A program made the position numbers and the translations under genes. Source: Olsenella urininfantis (GTDB taxonomy: Bacteria > Actinomycetota > Coriobacteriia > Coriobacteriales > Atopobiaceae). From it: 64,000 nt of DNA. Where the stretch lies: NCBI RefSeq assembly GCF_900155635.1, contig NZ_LT732540.1:153661-217660 (forward strand). The letters run 5' to 3'. Within the stretch, counting starts at the first letter, position 1. Each line of letters starts with the position of its first letter. Below, piece by piece: positions 1 to 10,000 of this stretch. The notes under the pieces are model-generated. The model searched no databases and was not told the origin of the DNA. It was given only the letters and a program-made list of their open reading frames with translations.

Positions 1-56
1 GTCTTCATTCTTTGCATCCACGCGGCGTGTCGCTCGCGCGGGGAGAGGAGAGCGTC

Positions 57-3000
57 ATGCCTGATACCAGGACCGACATGCCACAGGGAGGTCTGCGGTC
101 TGTATTGTGCCGGCTCCGACGCAATGCAGGTCTGGTGCTTGCCGCCGTTCTCCTCGTTGCCGTAGGCGCGGCGCTTCCCGTCATGGCCACTCTCGCCGTC
201 GCCGAGGCGAGTCCTGCGCCCGCTGAGGTATCCGCAGCTCCCGCTGAGGAGACCTCTGTGACAACGGCGGCCCCCTTCGACGCCGCTCTCGCCCCCACGG
301 AGCCCTCCGCTCCTGCGAAGGCCCCCGCCTCCGCGGAGCCTGACTACAAGTTTGTGGCCAAATGGGGCAACCCCTTCAACTCGACCACCACGGGTTATGA
401 ATACGAGAACCCCACCACCCTGTCGTTTGGAACTGCCTCCCGCCCACTGTACAACAGGCCGTATGCCGCCTCCGTGGACATCTCCTTCAACCTCACGGAC
501 ACGGGAAACGTCACGAGCCTGCCGGCGGGCTCGGTTACGGTGAGCGCCCCCTCCGCGTTGTTTTTCACCTGGGACGGTGACACGAACACTTACGTCGACG
601 TCAGCAAGAACCCCCTCAGCCCCCTGAGCCAGTTCCAGACGCAGGTGCCCGCCGCTCCCGCCGTCGCCGACACGACCAGCTTCAACTATGTAACAAGCGA
701 CGATGGCTCAAGGGTCGTTGCCACGAACGCCAAAGCCATCTCGGGATCTAAGGCAGACAGCTTCCTGTTCAACTATCACTTCATCCCCACCGTCCTGGGT
801 GTGGATGCGCAGGGAAACTACGAGAAGACCTTTGACGTCACCCTGAGCGTGGATAAGGACCTGGACGGCAACGTCGACTTCACGCAGACCGTCACGCTCA
901 CGGTCAAGGTCCACACCGAGGCAAAGCCTCCTGAGCTCACCATCAAGCGCTTGAGTCAGGCCGCTCCCAGCCCCACCGAGGACACCTATCTGACCTGGCA
1001 GCCAAGCTGGGGTCCCAAGCCGGCCGACGCAGACGATTACTTCTACGTTGCCTATGCCGCCCAGATCAGACGCTTTGGAACGACGACCGAGTCCAGCAGC
1101 CAGCCCTTCACCTACACCTTCGAGAACGTGGGGTCTGCCGCTGGTGAAGGTGGGCAGCTGGTCGGCGCCTGGACGGACAACTCGAAGGTCGCGTTCAGCG
1201 ATTTTGCCCACATGTATCGGGGACTCAACCTGACCACGCTCAGCGACCTGGCCAAGGACTGGGAGGGGCGCCTGTGGTCTGACGGGGCTGCGAAGACGAG
1301 TCCCATCGTATACGAGGGCATCCAATCCTCCCTTGTCAACTCCCGGTGGAACAGCCAAGCGTATCTCGATCTTGGCGGTACGTACGAAAACGCAATCTCC
1401 AGCGGCAACGCCGGCGGATGGAAGGCCTTCGTCCTCCTGATGCGCTATCCCAACACGCTCATTACGGATGCTAAGGTCCGTGGCGTGGACATGGAAAAGC
1501 AGGGCATCGACGTGCACAACACGGTCAAGGTCGCCCAGAGCTCCAAGGACGACCCTAACAACCCGGCAGAACCGCACCGCTTTGAGGTCAGCGCAACGAC
1601 TGCGGCCAACATCCTGGTCCTTGATAAGGGCAACTACGGATACAGGAAGTATACCCACCTGAGGTCTGGCGGCAAAAACCTGAACGATACGGATGCGCGA
1701 GTCAACTATGGTGGCCAAAGCGCTCTTGACGCCGGTAAGAAGGCCGAAGTGCAAGGGGGCTTCTGGGGCACCGACTCCTTCACTCACGTTGCCGACAGCG
1801 GCCCTGTGAGGCCCACCTGGGACAAGGACGCCCATACGTACTCCTGTGAGCCAAGGACTATGGTCATCTCGGAGCGGGGAAAGATTCTCTCTACCGGTGA
1901 CGGCAATGGCCGCATACCCGGAACCGCAGACAAGCTGATTGACCCCATCAACCTTTCTGATGATGACTACCGCTACACCAAGGCAACGATAGGCTTGCAG
2001 GAATATGATGCGGTGTATTCCCAGGCGGGCGTGTGGGAGCGCATGTCGTCTCCCTCCAAGGACTATGCCAAGCAGAAGCCCGTGAGCCTCTATATCAGGC
2101 ATGCAGGGCAAAATAACTTTGAGTTTTACCAGGACGTCAACGTCAAGGGCACTGCGCAGGTCACGCTGCCGGATGACGTCGTGGACGTGCGCGTCAGCCA
2201 TGAGAGCTCCTACTACGAAAGCAGTCTGTCCCTGGTGACCACGGAGGTCCTGCTTCCCTCGCAGAGGGTCAGGGACTATGTGCACCAAAACATCAAGGAT
2301 GGTAAGGAGACCTACTATACGGCCCCAGCTGACTACAACCTTATGGAGGGAAAGACCGCCGAGCAGGCTGGTGACCTGACTGCGCGGAGGCTTGCCGGGG
2401 TGACGGCCAGCACAGATGACGAGCACAATGTGTATACGACCTATCGCCTCAATCAGATTTCCAGGAACAGCGGCATCCTCAAGAGCGCGAGCACCGTCAC
2501 GGACATCCCTGACAAGGCGGAGCAGCGCGTCACCTACACCGTCATGTCCTTCAACAACATGGGTACCTTGGGCGACGGCATGAACCTCAGGTCCTGCTAT
2601 AGCGAGGACGATGATCTGATGGGCAGGTACGCGATTTCATCCGGGGTCTTTTGGGATCTTTTGCCCGCAGGCACCACACTGGACAAGTCGAGCATCGAGG
2701 TTGGGCGCTGGCATTATCCCAACGCACAGCATCTGTACGTTCCCTTTGACGCCTCGTACTACGATGTCGAGACGATTCCCAACTACCAGGGCAGCGGCCT
2801 CACCATGCTCAAGGTGACGCTCAAGGGCCTTCCACCCGAGGAGAGCGCCTATAGCGTGCGCAACGACGACGGCAAGATGAAGTACACCGGCTACGACTCA
2901 CCGACGTTTAGGCTCTACCTCAGGTTTGACCTAGTCAACTCCTATGCGAACATCCGTGACAGGGGCGCCGACGTCTTGAATACGGTCGCCTTCGTGAACA

Positions 3001-4772
3001 CCTCGAAGGGCGAGTGGGATCCCGCGCAGATTGACTTCTCCAAGACGGACAATCCCGAGACGTACCACTACTTTGCCTCGCTGGCAGACGGGGTTCGCGA
3101 TGCGGAGACAGGCAATACCGTCGGCTTTGGCCTGACGCACAGGCCCGTGAGCTTCAAGCCGGTCAACGTGACCGAGGCGGGTACCGAACAGCAGGTTCGC
3201 AACGTCGAGCTAGGTCAGACCTTCGAGGATGCCCAGGGGGGCACGAGCGACGTCTACACGGACTCCAGCTATCAGTATCGCCTGGCCTACTACCAGGAGA
3301 AGGCCAGCAAGGGCACGCAGATCGTCTTTTATGACAGCCTCGAGAACGGTGCGGACGCACACGGCGGCTCGCCGGCGCAGAGCTCTGCGTGGCAGGGCCA
3401 CTTTAGGGGCGTTGATCTCTCGGCTATCGCTGGACGCACCTCTTTTGGGAAGACCGGGGCAAACGACCATGCCCGGCCCGTGCTCTACTACGCTACCACT
3501 GTCCCCAGCGAGGCAGACACAGACCTCTCCAACACGCAGGTGTGGACAAAATACGAGGGGACAGACGACCTTACGCAGATGGGAGCCTCGCTGCCCGAGG
3601 CGACCAAGAGTGCCATACGTGCGATAGCGATTGACGTCTCCAAAACCAAGGGCGGGGATGACTTTGTCCTGGCTCCCGGGTCGGCGCTCGTGGCCTATAT
3701 CAATATGGAGTCTCCTACAAAGGATGAAGCTGCAAACGACAAGCTGGACGGCAAGCTTTCTGTCAACCAGCACCGGGTGAGATGCGTCAACGTGTTGGGT
3801 GGGGACGACCCCCTGACAAACGACCTCTATGCGGCAAGCTCCGTCAAGCTCCATACGGTGAACCTTGGGCTTACCAAGTCATCGGACCCCGCCTCGGGCA
3901 CTCAAGATGCACCCGCAAAAATTAAGAACGAACAAGGCGAGCCCATCACGTACACCATTACGGTGACCAACAAGGATGAGGTGCTTCCTCTTGCCAACGT
4001 GAAGGTCAGCGACCCCGTACCTGAGGGACTGAACATTGATGAGGGCAACATTGCGGTAAGCAGCACCGATAAAGATGGCAACGCACTCACTCAGGGAATG
4101 GACGAGGTTGCGGCAAGCCGCACGCGTGACGGTCGCACCCTTGCATGGACCATCCCGTCGCTGGAGCCAGGTCAGTCAGTCAGCTTCACGGTGCCCACAA
4201 GCCTCTCCCAAAAGGCTGACAAACCCCAGCGCTTTGACAACACGGCGCAGGTGACCTCCGTGAGAGGGCAGGACGTCAAGCTTGTCTCCGAGACCACCCA
4301 TCACATGACCGAACCTCTGGTTGACGTGCATGCGACAAAGACCTGGGCGGGCGGCGTCGAGGCCGACCACGGCGAGGTGACGCTCCAGCTCCTGCGCTCT
4401 GTTGACGGCGGCGAGCCCGAGCCTGTGGGCGAGCCCATTACAACGAGCGGCCTTTCTGCGACGTGGGAGGGCGTATCCACGTACGATGCCCAAGGTCGCG
4501 AGTACGCCTACTCCGTGGCGGAGCTCTCCGCCACGGGCGAGAGGCTCGTGGAGGGCGACTTGCGCGGCAACTACCGCGTGAGCTACGGCACGAACACGGA
4601 AGACGGCACGCTCACGGTCACGAACAGCTACGTCGAGCCGCCCGCTAACCCTTCCAAGCCGACTCTACCGCGGATGGGTGACGTTTCCCTTGCTGCCCCG
4701 TACGTTCTGGGAGCCTTTGGCCTTGCGCTTGCCCTTGCGGGCGCCCTGCGGAAAAAAGGCAGGAAGGCATAG
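57..4772 (+). CDS. Large cell-wall-anchored surface protein with DUF11-like and Cna_B-like domains
   Basis: A 1571-aa secreted protein, probably an adhesin. The ATG at 57 is preferred over the upstream in-frame ATG at 12 because GGAGAGGAG (41-49) lies just before it. A basic N-terminus and hydrophobic stretch (about residues 22-50) form a signal peptide, followed by an Ala/Pro-rich linker. The long middle is not recognised. About residues 1268-1408 resemble a DUF11 repeat (ITYTITVTNKDE then VKVSDPVPEGL), and about 1420-1528 resemble a Cna_B domain (HATKTWAGG ... TVTNSY). The C-terminus has a sorting signal, LPRMG at residue 1537 followed by GD, then a hydrophobic span and a KKGRKA tail. The usual Thr of LPxTG is replaced by Met. 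It stands alone, closed by a strong terminator. The ligand is unknown. Confidence 0.85.
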   Translation: MPDTRTDMPQGGLRSVLCRLRRNAGLVLAAVLLVAVGAALPVMATLAVAEASPAPAEVSAAPAEETSVTTAAPFDAALAPTEPSAPAKAPASAEPDYKFVAKWGNPFNSTTTGYEYENPTTLSFGTASRPLYNRPYAASVDISFNLTDTGNVTSLPAGSVTVSAPSALFFTWDGDTNTYVDVSKNPLSPLSQFQTQVPAAPAVADTTSFNYVTSDDGSRVVATNAKAISGSKADSFLFNYHFIPTVLGVDAQGNYEKTFDVTLSVDKDLDGNVDFTQTVTLTVKVHTEAKPPELTIKRLSQAAPSPTEDTYLTWQPSWGPKPADADDYFYVAYAAQIRRFGTTTESSSQPFTYTFENVGSAAGEGGQLVGAWTDNSKVAFSDFAHMYRGLNLTTLSDLAKDWEGRLWSDGAAKTSPIVYEGIQSSLVNSRWNSQAYLDLGGTYENAISSGNAGGWKAFVLLMRYPNTLITDAKVRGVDMEKQGIDVHNTVKVAQSSKDDPNNPAEPHRFEVSATTAANILVLDKGNYGYRKYTHLRSGGKNLNDTDARVNYGGQSALDAGKKAEVQGGFWGTDSFTHVADSGPVRPTWDKDAHTYSCEPRTMVISERGKILSTGDGNGRIPGTADKLIDPINLSDDDYRYTKATIGLQEYDAVYSQAGVWERMSSPSKDYAKQKPVSLYIRHAGQNNFEFYQDVNVKGTAQVTLPDDVVDVRVSHESSYYESSLSLVTTEVLLPSQRVRDYVHQNIKDGKETYYTAPADYNLMEGKTAEQAGDLTARRLAGVTASTDDEHNVYTTYRLNQISRNSGILKSASTVTDIPDKAEQRVTYTVMSFNNMGTLGDGMNLRSCYSEDDDLMGRYAISSGVFWDLLPAGTTLDKSSIEVGRWHYPNAQHLYVPFDASYYDVETIPNYQGSGLTMLKVTLKGLPPEESAYSVRNDDGKMKYTGYDSPTFRLYLRFDLVNSYANIRDRGADVLNTVAFVNTSKGEWDPAQIDFSKTDNPETYHYFASLADGVRDAETGNTVGFGLTHRPVSFKPVNVTEAGTEQQVRNVELGQTFEDAQGGTSDVYTDSSYQYRLAYYQEKASKGTQIVFYDSLENGADAHGGSPAQSSAWQGHFRGVDLSAIAGRTSFGKTGANDHARPVLYYATTVPSEADTDLSNTQVWTKYEGTDDLTQMGASLPEATKSAIRAIAIDVSKTKGGDDFVLAPGSALVAYINMESPTKDEAANDKLDGKLSVNQHRVRCVNVLGGDDPLTNDLYAASSVKLHTVNLGLTKSSDPASGTQDAPAKIKNEQGEPITYTITVTNKDEVLPLANVKVSDPVPEGLNIDEGNIAVSSTDKDGNALTQGMDEVAASRTRDGRTLAWTIPSLEPGQSVSFTVPTSLSQKADKPQRFDNTAQVTSVRGQDVKLVSETTHHMTEPLVDVHATKTWAGGVEADHGEVTLQLLRSVDGGEPEPVGEPITTSGLSATWEGVSTYDAQGREYAYSVAELSATGERLVEGDLRGNYRVSYGTNTEDGTLTVTNSYVEPPANPSKPTLPRMGDVSLAAPYVLGAFGLALALAGALRKKGRKA

Positions 4773-4796
4773 GCTGTACCTCGTCCTGAATTGCGT

Positions 4797-4832
4797 TCGG
4801 CCCCGTCACATAGCGTGGCGGGGCCGTTTTTT
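4797..4832 (+). terminator. Rho-independent terminator of the 1571-aa surface protein
   Basis: Stem CGGCCCCG (4798-4805) pairs with CGGGGCCG (4819-4826), extended inward by TCAC/GTGG, and is followed by six T (4827-4832). It lies 25 bases after the stop codon. Confidence 0.9.
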
Positions 4833-4934
4833 CAGGAGGTCGCGCGTCGCCCTTCGAGGACGAGCTGTCCTTTTGATTCTGCGCGAGAGTCAGCCCGCTC
4901 AGGTGGCCTTGCGAGAGAATCGCGCCCACGCCAC

Positions 4935-5380
4935 CTAGTATGAGTCGCCACCCAGAATAACGATCACCGGCACGTCCGTCCTGTAGTTGCCGTCATTCGC
5001 CTGGGGCATGACGCCGCCACCCAACGTCTGGGCAACGCCCAACGCCGACGACCGGGCCCCGTCGCTGCGGCACCTGAGTCCTGGGCGGACACGCCCCTCG
5101 CAGGGTCGTCCGCGTCGCTCTCATATGGCGAAAGACCCTGATCCACGCGAGACATCATCTTTCTCCATGCGCTCGTCTGGCAGATTTCGTACCAGGTGTC
5201 GTTCTTGTACTGCGAAGTGGTGGGCTCCATGCCTGCCATGACGTCCGTGTCCACGTTCATGCCTCTGAACTGCGTCGCAAGCGAGGCTATGGTGCTGACG
5301 TCCATATCGGTCTTGATCATGCTGGCCATCGTGTTGACCATGGTGACTTTGGTCATAGCTGCCTCAGTCACCTTCGGTGC
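4935..5380 (-). pseudogene. Decayed C-terminal fragment of a LytR-CpsA-Psr family protein
   Basis: On the minus strand a reading frame carries residues typical of the C-terminal half of LCP cell-wall ligases (VNTMASMIKTDMDVST, LATQFRGMN, then NDTWYEICQTSAWRKMMSRV). It runs out of frame near 5050-5090. The natural C-terminus resumes in another frame (GVAQTLGGGVMPQAND, then VPVIVILGGDSY and a stop at 4935). The N-terminal catalytic region is absent: upstream of about 5380 the frame has no LCP similarity that I can see. Such proteins normally transfer glycopolymers to peptidoglycan; this copy cannot. It is a truncated and frameshifted relic beside surface-protein genes, possibly left by a past recombination. 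A sequencing error could explain the frameshift but not the missing front. Confidence 0.75.
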
Positions 5381-5473
5381 TTCCTTCCTGGGCTCGCCAG
5401 CCCCAACGAGGGCATGAGAGCAAGTCGGTATACTGAAAAAAGTTAGATTATGATTACTGTTAGGAGCGTCAGC

Positions 5474-5965
5474 ATGCCGAAGGAGAACGGCCATCTGCCT
5501 CTGTTCGGTCCAGGCCCCCTGTACGTCGGGGTCATTGTCGCTTTCACCGTTTCGGCCCCCGCGCTATCCCGTCTTGGCGCCATTCCCAGAATCACAGCCG
5601 AGGCTGCTGCCCTCCCTCTGAGGATTGTCGGTATGGCGCTCGTCGCCCTTGGCGTCGCGCTGTGGGTCTCCGCAGTCTTCCTCGCGAGGATTGACGACGG
5701 CATCAAGGTCAACCGGCTCGTCACGGACGGCGTCTACTCGGTTGTGCGCAACCCCATCTACTCGGCGTTCGCACTCGTCTGCACGGGTGCGGTCCTTGTT
5801 CATGGGAACCTGTGGCTGCTGGTGCCGCCGCCGCTCTTCTGGGCATTTCTCACGGTGCTCATGAGAGCCACTGAGGAGAGATGGCTGCTCGAGCTCCATG
5901 GGCCCGAGTACGAAGAGTATTGTCGCCGCGTCAACCGGTGCATCCCCTGGTTCCCAAGGCGCTAG
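5474..5965 (+). CDS. Isoprenylcysteine carboxyl methyltransferase-like membrane protein
   Basis: A 163-aa integral membrane protein with about four hydrophobic segments. The C-terminal half carries the ICMT/PEMT signature: GVYSVVRNPIYSA followed by a membrane hairpin and EERWLLELHGPEYEEYC. The RNPxY and EE...Y elements form the S-adenosylmethionine and methyl-acceptor site in this superfamily. Bacterial members methylate lipids or small molecules and are mostly of unknown substrate. The start at 5474 is chosen over an in-frame ATG at 5450 because TTAGGAG sits 7 bases before it. The gene is monocistronic; a small hairpin (5997-6015) follows it. Confidence 0.8.
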   Translation: MPKENGHLPLFGPGPLYVGVIVAFTVSAPALSRLGAIPRITAEAAALPLRIVGMALVALGVALWVSAVFLARIDDGIKVNRLVTDGVYSVVRNPIYSAFALVCTGAVLVHGNLWLLVPPPLFWAFLTVLMRATEERWLLELHGPEYEEYCRRVNRCIPWFPRR

Positions 5966-6057
5966 GAGCCCAGGCATTCCTCCCTAGCCCCGGAGGCCCG
6001 CACGTGCCGTGCGGGTCCGAGGCCATTTGCGAAGTTGAGAGACCGCGCTGCGTTGGC

Positions 6058-6109
6058 ATTGCCATGGCAACGCGTCCATGTTACCCATAGAGTTATTATG
6101 GTCTAACTT
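6058..6109 (+). promoter_or_regulatory. Candidate operator/promoter of the Crp/Fnr-type regulator (site A)
   Basis: TTGCCATGGCAA at 6059-6070 is a perfect 12-bp palindrome inside ATTGCCATGGCAAC (6058-6071). It matches the arms of the large palindrome at 6931-6995. TAACTT (6104-6109) fits a TAnnnT -10 box and recurs near related sites at 6967, 14369 and 17776. The site is 104 bases upstream of the regulator start, as expected for autoregulation. This is inference from sequence only. Confidence 0.55.
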
Positions 6110-6173
6110 TTAATGAGACGAGCGCAGGCCGCTAGGCGTGCGTCACGTGTTGGGCTGTGCAGGGTGATGGCTG

Positions 6174-6857
6174 ATGGACGACGTCATTATGAGGGCGCTC
6201 AGGCGCAGCTCCCTGTTTGACGGGATCGACAGCGGTGCCTTCGGGGAGACCCTTGAGGGGCTGGGCGCGACCGTACGCACGTACTCTGCGGGCGAGCTTC
6301 TGATATGCATTGGGGAGCAGGTGCGCAGGGCGGGCATCGTGCTCGAGGGCCGCATCCGCATAGACTTCTACGACGAGGCGGGCAATGCCTCGACCGTCGC
6401 CAACATGGGCATGGGCGGCACCTTCGGCGAGGCGATAGCCTGCGCGGAGGATCCAAGCATCGTGCAGGTCGAGGCGGTGGGGGACTGTCGGGTGCTCTGG
6501 CTGGACATGGGGCGGCTGACGTCTCAGCGCACCTTGGCGAAGAGCCCCTGCGCGGGCGTGGTCATGATGAACACGCTGCGCATGCTCGCCCGCAAGAACA
6601 TGATGCTCAACCGGAAGATGCAGATGCTGGCGCAGAAGCGCATGCGCGATCGCATCAAGCTGTATCTTCTGGTGCGCGATGCCGGCAACGCAACGGATAA
6701 CGCAGACAAGGACATGAACCGCAGCGACCTCGCACGCTACCTGAGCGTGGATCGCAGCGCGCTCTCGCGCGAGCTGAGCCGCATGCGCGACGAGGGACTT
6801 GTCATGCTCGATGGCACTCAGATAAAGGTGCTCGACCGCCGCTTCCTGGAGGCGTGA
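6174..6857 (+). CDS. Crp/Fnr-family transcriptional regulator
   Basis: A 227-aa protein with a cyclic-nucleotide-type effector domain at about 1-120 (beta-roll pattern GELLICIGEQ, GIVLEGRIRIDFYDEAG, GGTFGEA), a long dimerisation helix (about 125-160) and a C-terminal winged helix (about 175-227) with recognition region SDLARYLSVDRSALSRELSR. It lacks the N-terminal Cys cluster of true FNR; Cys residues occur at scattered positions (in LLICIGE, AIACAED, GDCRV, SPCAG). The effector cannot be predicted. A palindromic GTTGCC-type site lies upstream, and variants of it precede each transcription unit up to 18 kb. The simplest reading is a local regulator of the surface-protein/ABC/activase block and of itself. 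The start has only a weak ribosome site. Confidence 0.88.
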   Translation: MDDVIMRALRRSSLFDGIDSGAFGETLEGLGATVRTYSAGELLICIGEQVRRAGIVLEGRIRIDFYDEAGNASTVANMGMGGTFGEAIACAEDPSIVQVEAVGDCRVLWLDMGRLTSQRTLAKSPCAGVVMMNTLRMLARKNMMLNRKMQMLAQKRMRDRIKLYLLVRDAGNATDNADKDMNRSDLARYLSVDRSALSRELSRMRDEGLVMLDGTQIKVLDRRFLEA

Positions 6858-6930
6858 CCGGCACCTCCAGGCCTGCACGAGGCATCGGCCTGCGTGCGGC
6901 AATGTTATCGTTCGCCATGTGAGGAGCTAT

Positions 6931-6995
6931 ACGCCGTTGCCATGGTCACATAAAGTTACCTATATATAACTTTTGTGTGACCATGGCAACGGCGT
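6931..6995 (+). promoter_or_regulatory. 65-bp palindrome: double operator flanking a promoter (site B)
   Basis: Left arm 6931-6950 and right arm 6976-6995 are perfect 20-bp inverted repeats (ACGCCGTTGCCATGGTCACA and its complement). A second inverted pair, AAAGTTA (6952-6958) and TAACTTT (6967-6973), sits inside. Each arm holds a Crp-like site, GTTGCCATGGTCAC (6936-6949) and GTGACCATGGCAAC (6977-6990). The AT-rich centre TATATATAACTT offers a -10 box. The next start codon is at 7080. No T-tract follows, so an operator pair is favoured over a terminator. Confidence 0.75.
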
Positions 6996-7079
6996 ACCGG
7001 CCATTTCTCAGCTTAGAGTTTGTGAAAACCGACTTTTTGTCTGTTCGATTCGCCTTGGGTTGAGAATGAAGGAGCTCAG

Positions 7080-10000
7080 ATGGGTAAGAGGCGTCACTTC
7101 CTGAGGGTCATGTCGCACAAGGGCGCGCGGAGGCTGATGAGCATGGCGCTCGCGGCGGCACTGGTCCTCTCCTCGGTTCCCACCGCCGCATTGGCGGAGG
7201 TGATGGATGCCACCGTTCCTCAGGAGCAGGTCGTTCCCATCGAGAAGTCGGCGCCTACCGAGGATGACGGCACCACCGCAGCGGAAGCTTCCGCCGCGTC
7301 CGAGGAAGAGCCTCCTACTGCCGCACCGACTGAGGTGGCTTCCCCTCAGGATGGCTCCCAGCAGGCAACTCCCGAGGAGCGAGGGGCCTGGGACAGGACC
7401 CTTGCCACCACCATCACCAACGCGGACGGCACAAACTCCGACGAGGGCGCGCAGGTGAGGATCGGCACGGCCAACGAGGCACTTGGCAATGCGCTCGGCA
7501 CCGCCCAGCTCAAGGCGCGGCGCCTGGCCGGCGCCGACCTCTCTTCCGTCGTTGACGCCCTGGGGCGTGACGCGGAGGGCATGCAGGTGGACGCCTACGA
7601 CGTGCAGCTGCTGAGTGGTGGGCAGAGGCTTGAACTCCAGAAGACCGACGAGGTCACGGCATGGTTTCCCAAGCGCGACGGTGCGACCATGTACCACGTC
7701 AAGGATGGCGTGGCCACCAAGTTGGATGCGTCCGTGGATGGCGGCAACGACCTGCTCAGGGCGGATGTGGACGACCTTGGCACGCTTGCCGTTGCCTATC
7801 CGTCTGACAAGGAGGCCGCACCCGCGGCCCCGGCTGCGTCCGAGGGTCAGGCAGCGAGTGAGTCCGCCCCTTCGGCAGGCCCCGCGCAGAGCGGCCCTGC
7901 TGGCGAGATGGCATTGACTGGCGTGGACAGGGCCCCTGCGGCAAGTCTGGCCGGCGGTCCCTCCGTACTGGACGGTCTTCCGGCCAGCAGTGCTGAACTT
8001 GCACCGGGAAAATATATCGTGTCCGCCAACGTCTCCATGCTGACCCCGCTCGGCTTCCCGGGGTATACGACCAATCCGTACAACCCCGAGAGAATTGGAG
8101 GCATGGCTGGAATCCCCATGACGCCTGCCACCGACAACGCGACGCTCGTCGTGGGTAAGGACGGAACGCGAACCCTCACAGTCAATCTGGTCAACCCGGT
8201 CTTCACTGTCCAGAACGCGGAGGATGGCGAGGGTGTGACCGTCCTGAGTGCGGTACGAAAAGACATCGAGAAGAAGACGGCGGAGGAGGGCAGCGACTAC
8301 GAGGAGTACAACAAGACGGTAGCCGATGCAGGTGTCACCTCGCGCATCTGCCAGCTAACCGTCAACCTGAAGAGCTGGAGTGGGAGCTACAGGTTTGGTA
8401 ATTGGAAGACCTACGCGACCACACTCAATGCGTTCTTCCCGAACTCCGATCCGAAGTTCTCTGATATCAAGTCACTTGACCTGAGCGTTGACCTCGCACA
8501 TGCGACGAAGGTTGTGGAGGGAGACTTCTCTCGCACGCTCAAGGACGAGAAGACAGGCGTTGAGGTCGAAGTCTATGCCGACGAGGGGTCATCCGTCATC
8601 CCAAAGCTGCAGGACGCGGAGCTGAGGGTCGATACGGTCGAGAGTGGAAGTGCGCACGAGGCCGCCTCCAGCATGCTTGCGCAGCTGTATTCGGACTCAA
8701 CTACTTTTAATATGTACGATGTGCAGCTGATCTCTGGCGGGAAGCCCATCGACCTCGACTCCAAGGTGAGATTCAAGGCAAGCATGCCTGTGGGATCAGA
8801 CGATGTGTCGGTCTATGCCTTTGCCGCAGGGCGACTGATGGACACGTCCGCCTCTGTAGAAGCGGGTAAGGCTTCCTTCGAAACTAAGTCGCTTGGGCGC
8901 TTCGTGAAAGTCGAGGACCAGTCTGTAAAGAAGCGTTGGTCTCATACTATCCTGGACGCCTCAACGGACGTGTCCATGACCTACTCAACGGATGGCTCTT
9001 CCGACCATGCTTTCTTCGGGGGCAGTAATGCCCAGGAGGGACGCCTGCTGATTGATTCATTCAAAGAATTCTTCGTCATCTCATCCACGTCAAACTTTGA
9101 GGAATCCTACGCGAACAAGGCTGTTAGCACTGCGAAGGCCGAGGGCTTGCAGGTTGAGCCGAAGGGATCGAGCACATACGCTGCCATCTGGGCGATGAAG
9201 CCTTTCGAGGAAGGTCAGCCCTTCCTAAACCCGCTGGTGATTGGTGCCGGGGTACTCGAGTTCCATTCCCAGACGAACCCCTTGTCCGCGACGGTCCCCG
9301 TAAAGAGTCCCGGGGCATCCGTCTACCTGGTGACGGGAACCGTGGGAGGCGGGCCCGACGGCGCGAGGAAACTCAACGCCACCATAGTTGACGGTCACGC
9401 CGTGGTCCCGCTCAACAATGAGGATACTGGCATTGCTGATCTTGCTCCGCGCATGTTCAACGCTGCCTACAAGACGTCGGGTGGGGCGATGTCTGGCCAG
9501 CCCCAGGACGCCACAACCCCTGTCGCCTATCTGGTGGTAGTCGAGCCTGAGGCCAAGCCGGTGGACAAGCCTGTCGCGGCCTCCGGCCTCGTGTACAACG
9601 GCACGGAGCAGGTGGGAGTCCCCGAGGGCGTGGGATACGACCTCGCATCCGGCAAGGCCACCTCGGCCGGCGCCCACAAGAGCGTGGCCACGCTGCGAGA
9701 GGGCTACGCATGGTCCGATGGCAGCACGGCCCCAGTGGTCCTCGACTGGACCATCGACAAGGCGCCCCTGACGGCAACCTACAGGGGCGAGACCATTGCC
9801 ACGGGGGAGAAGCCCTCCCTTCTGGTTGACGTCACCGGCTTCGTCAACGGCGAGACGCCGGAGACGGCTGCCGGCTACGTTGCGCCCAAGGTCCTGGCCC
9901 AGTCCCTGGAGGAGGGCACGCACGACCTGAAGCCCAGCGGCGGAGCTGCCGACAACTACACCTTCGCGTATGAGGGTGGGACCCTGACCGTCAGGAAGGC

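Noticed and set aside
708..2426. 572-codon minus-strand open frame inside the 1571-aa surface-protein gene
   Set aside because: It lies wholly within a gene with signal peptide and sorting signal, has no ribosome site, and its sequence is a low-complexity shadow of the GC-rich plus strand.
6931..6995. Palindrome considered as a terminator of the Crp/Fnr-type gene
   Set aside because: The T-rich bases are in the centre, not after the stem. Each arm matches the dyad upstream of the regulator, which favours operators.
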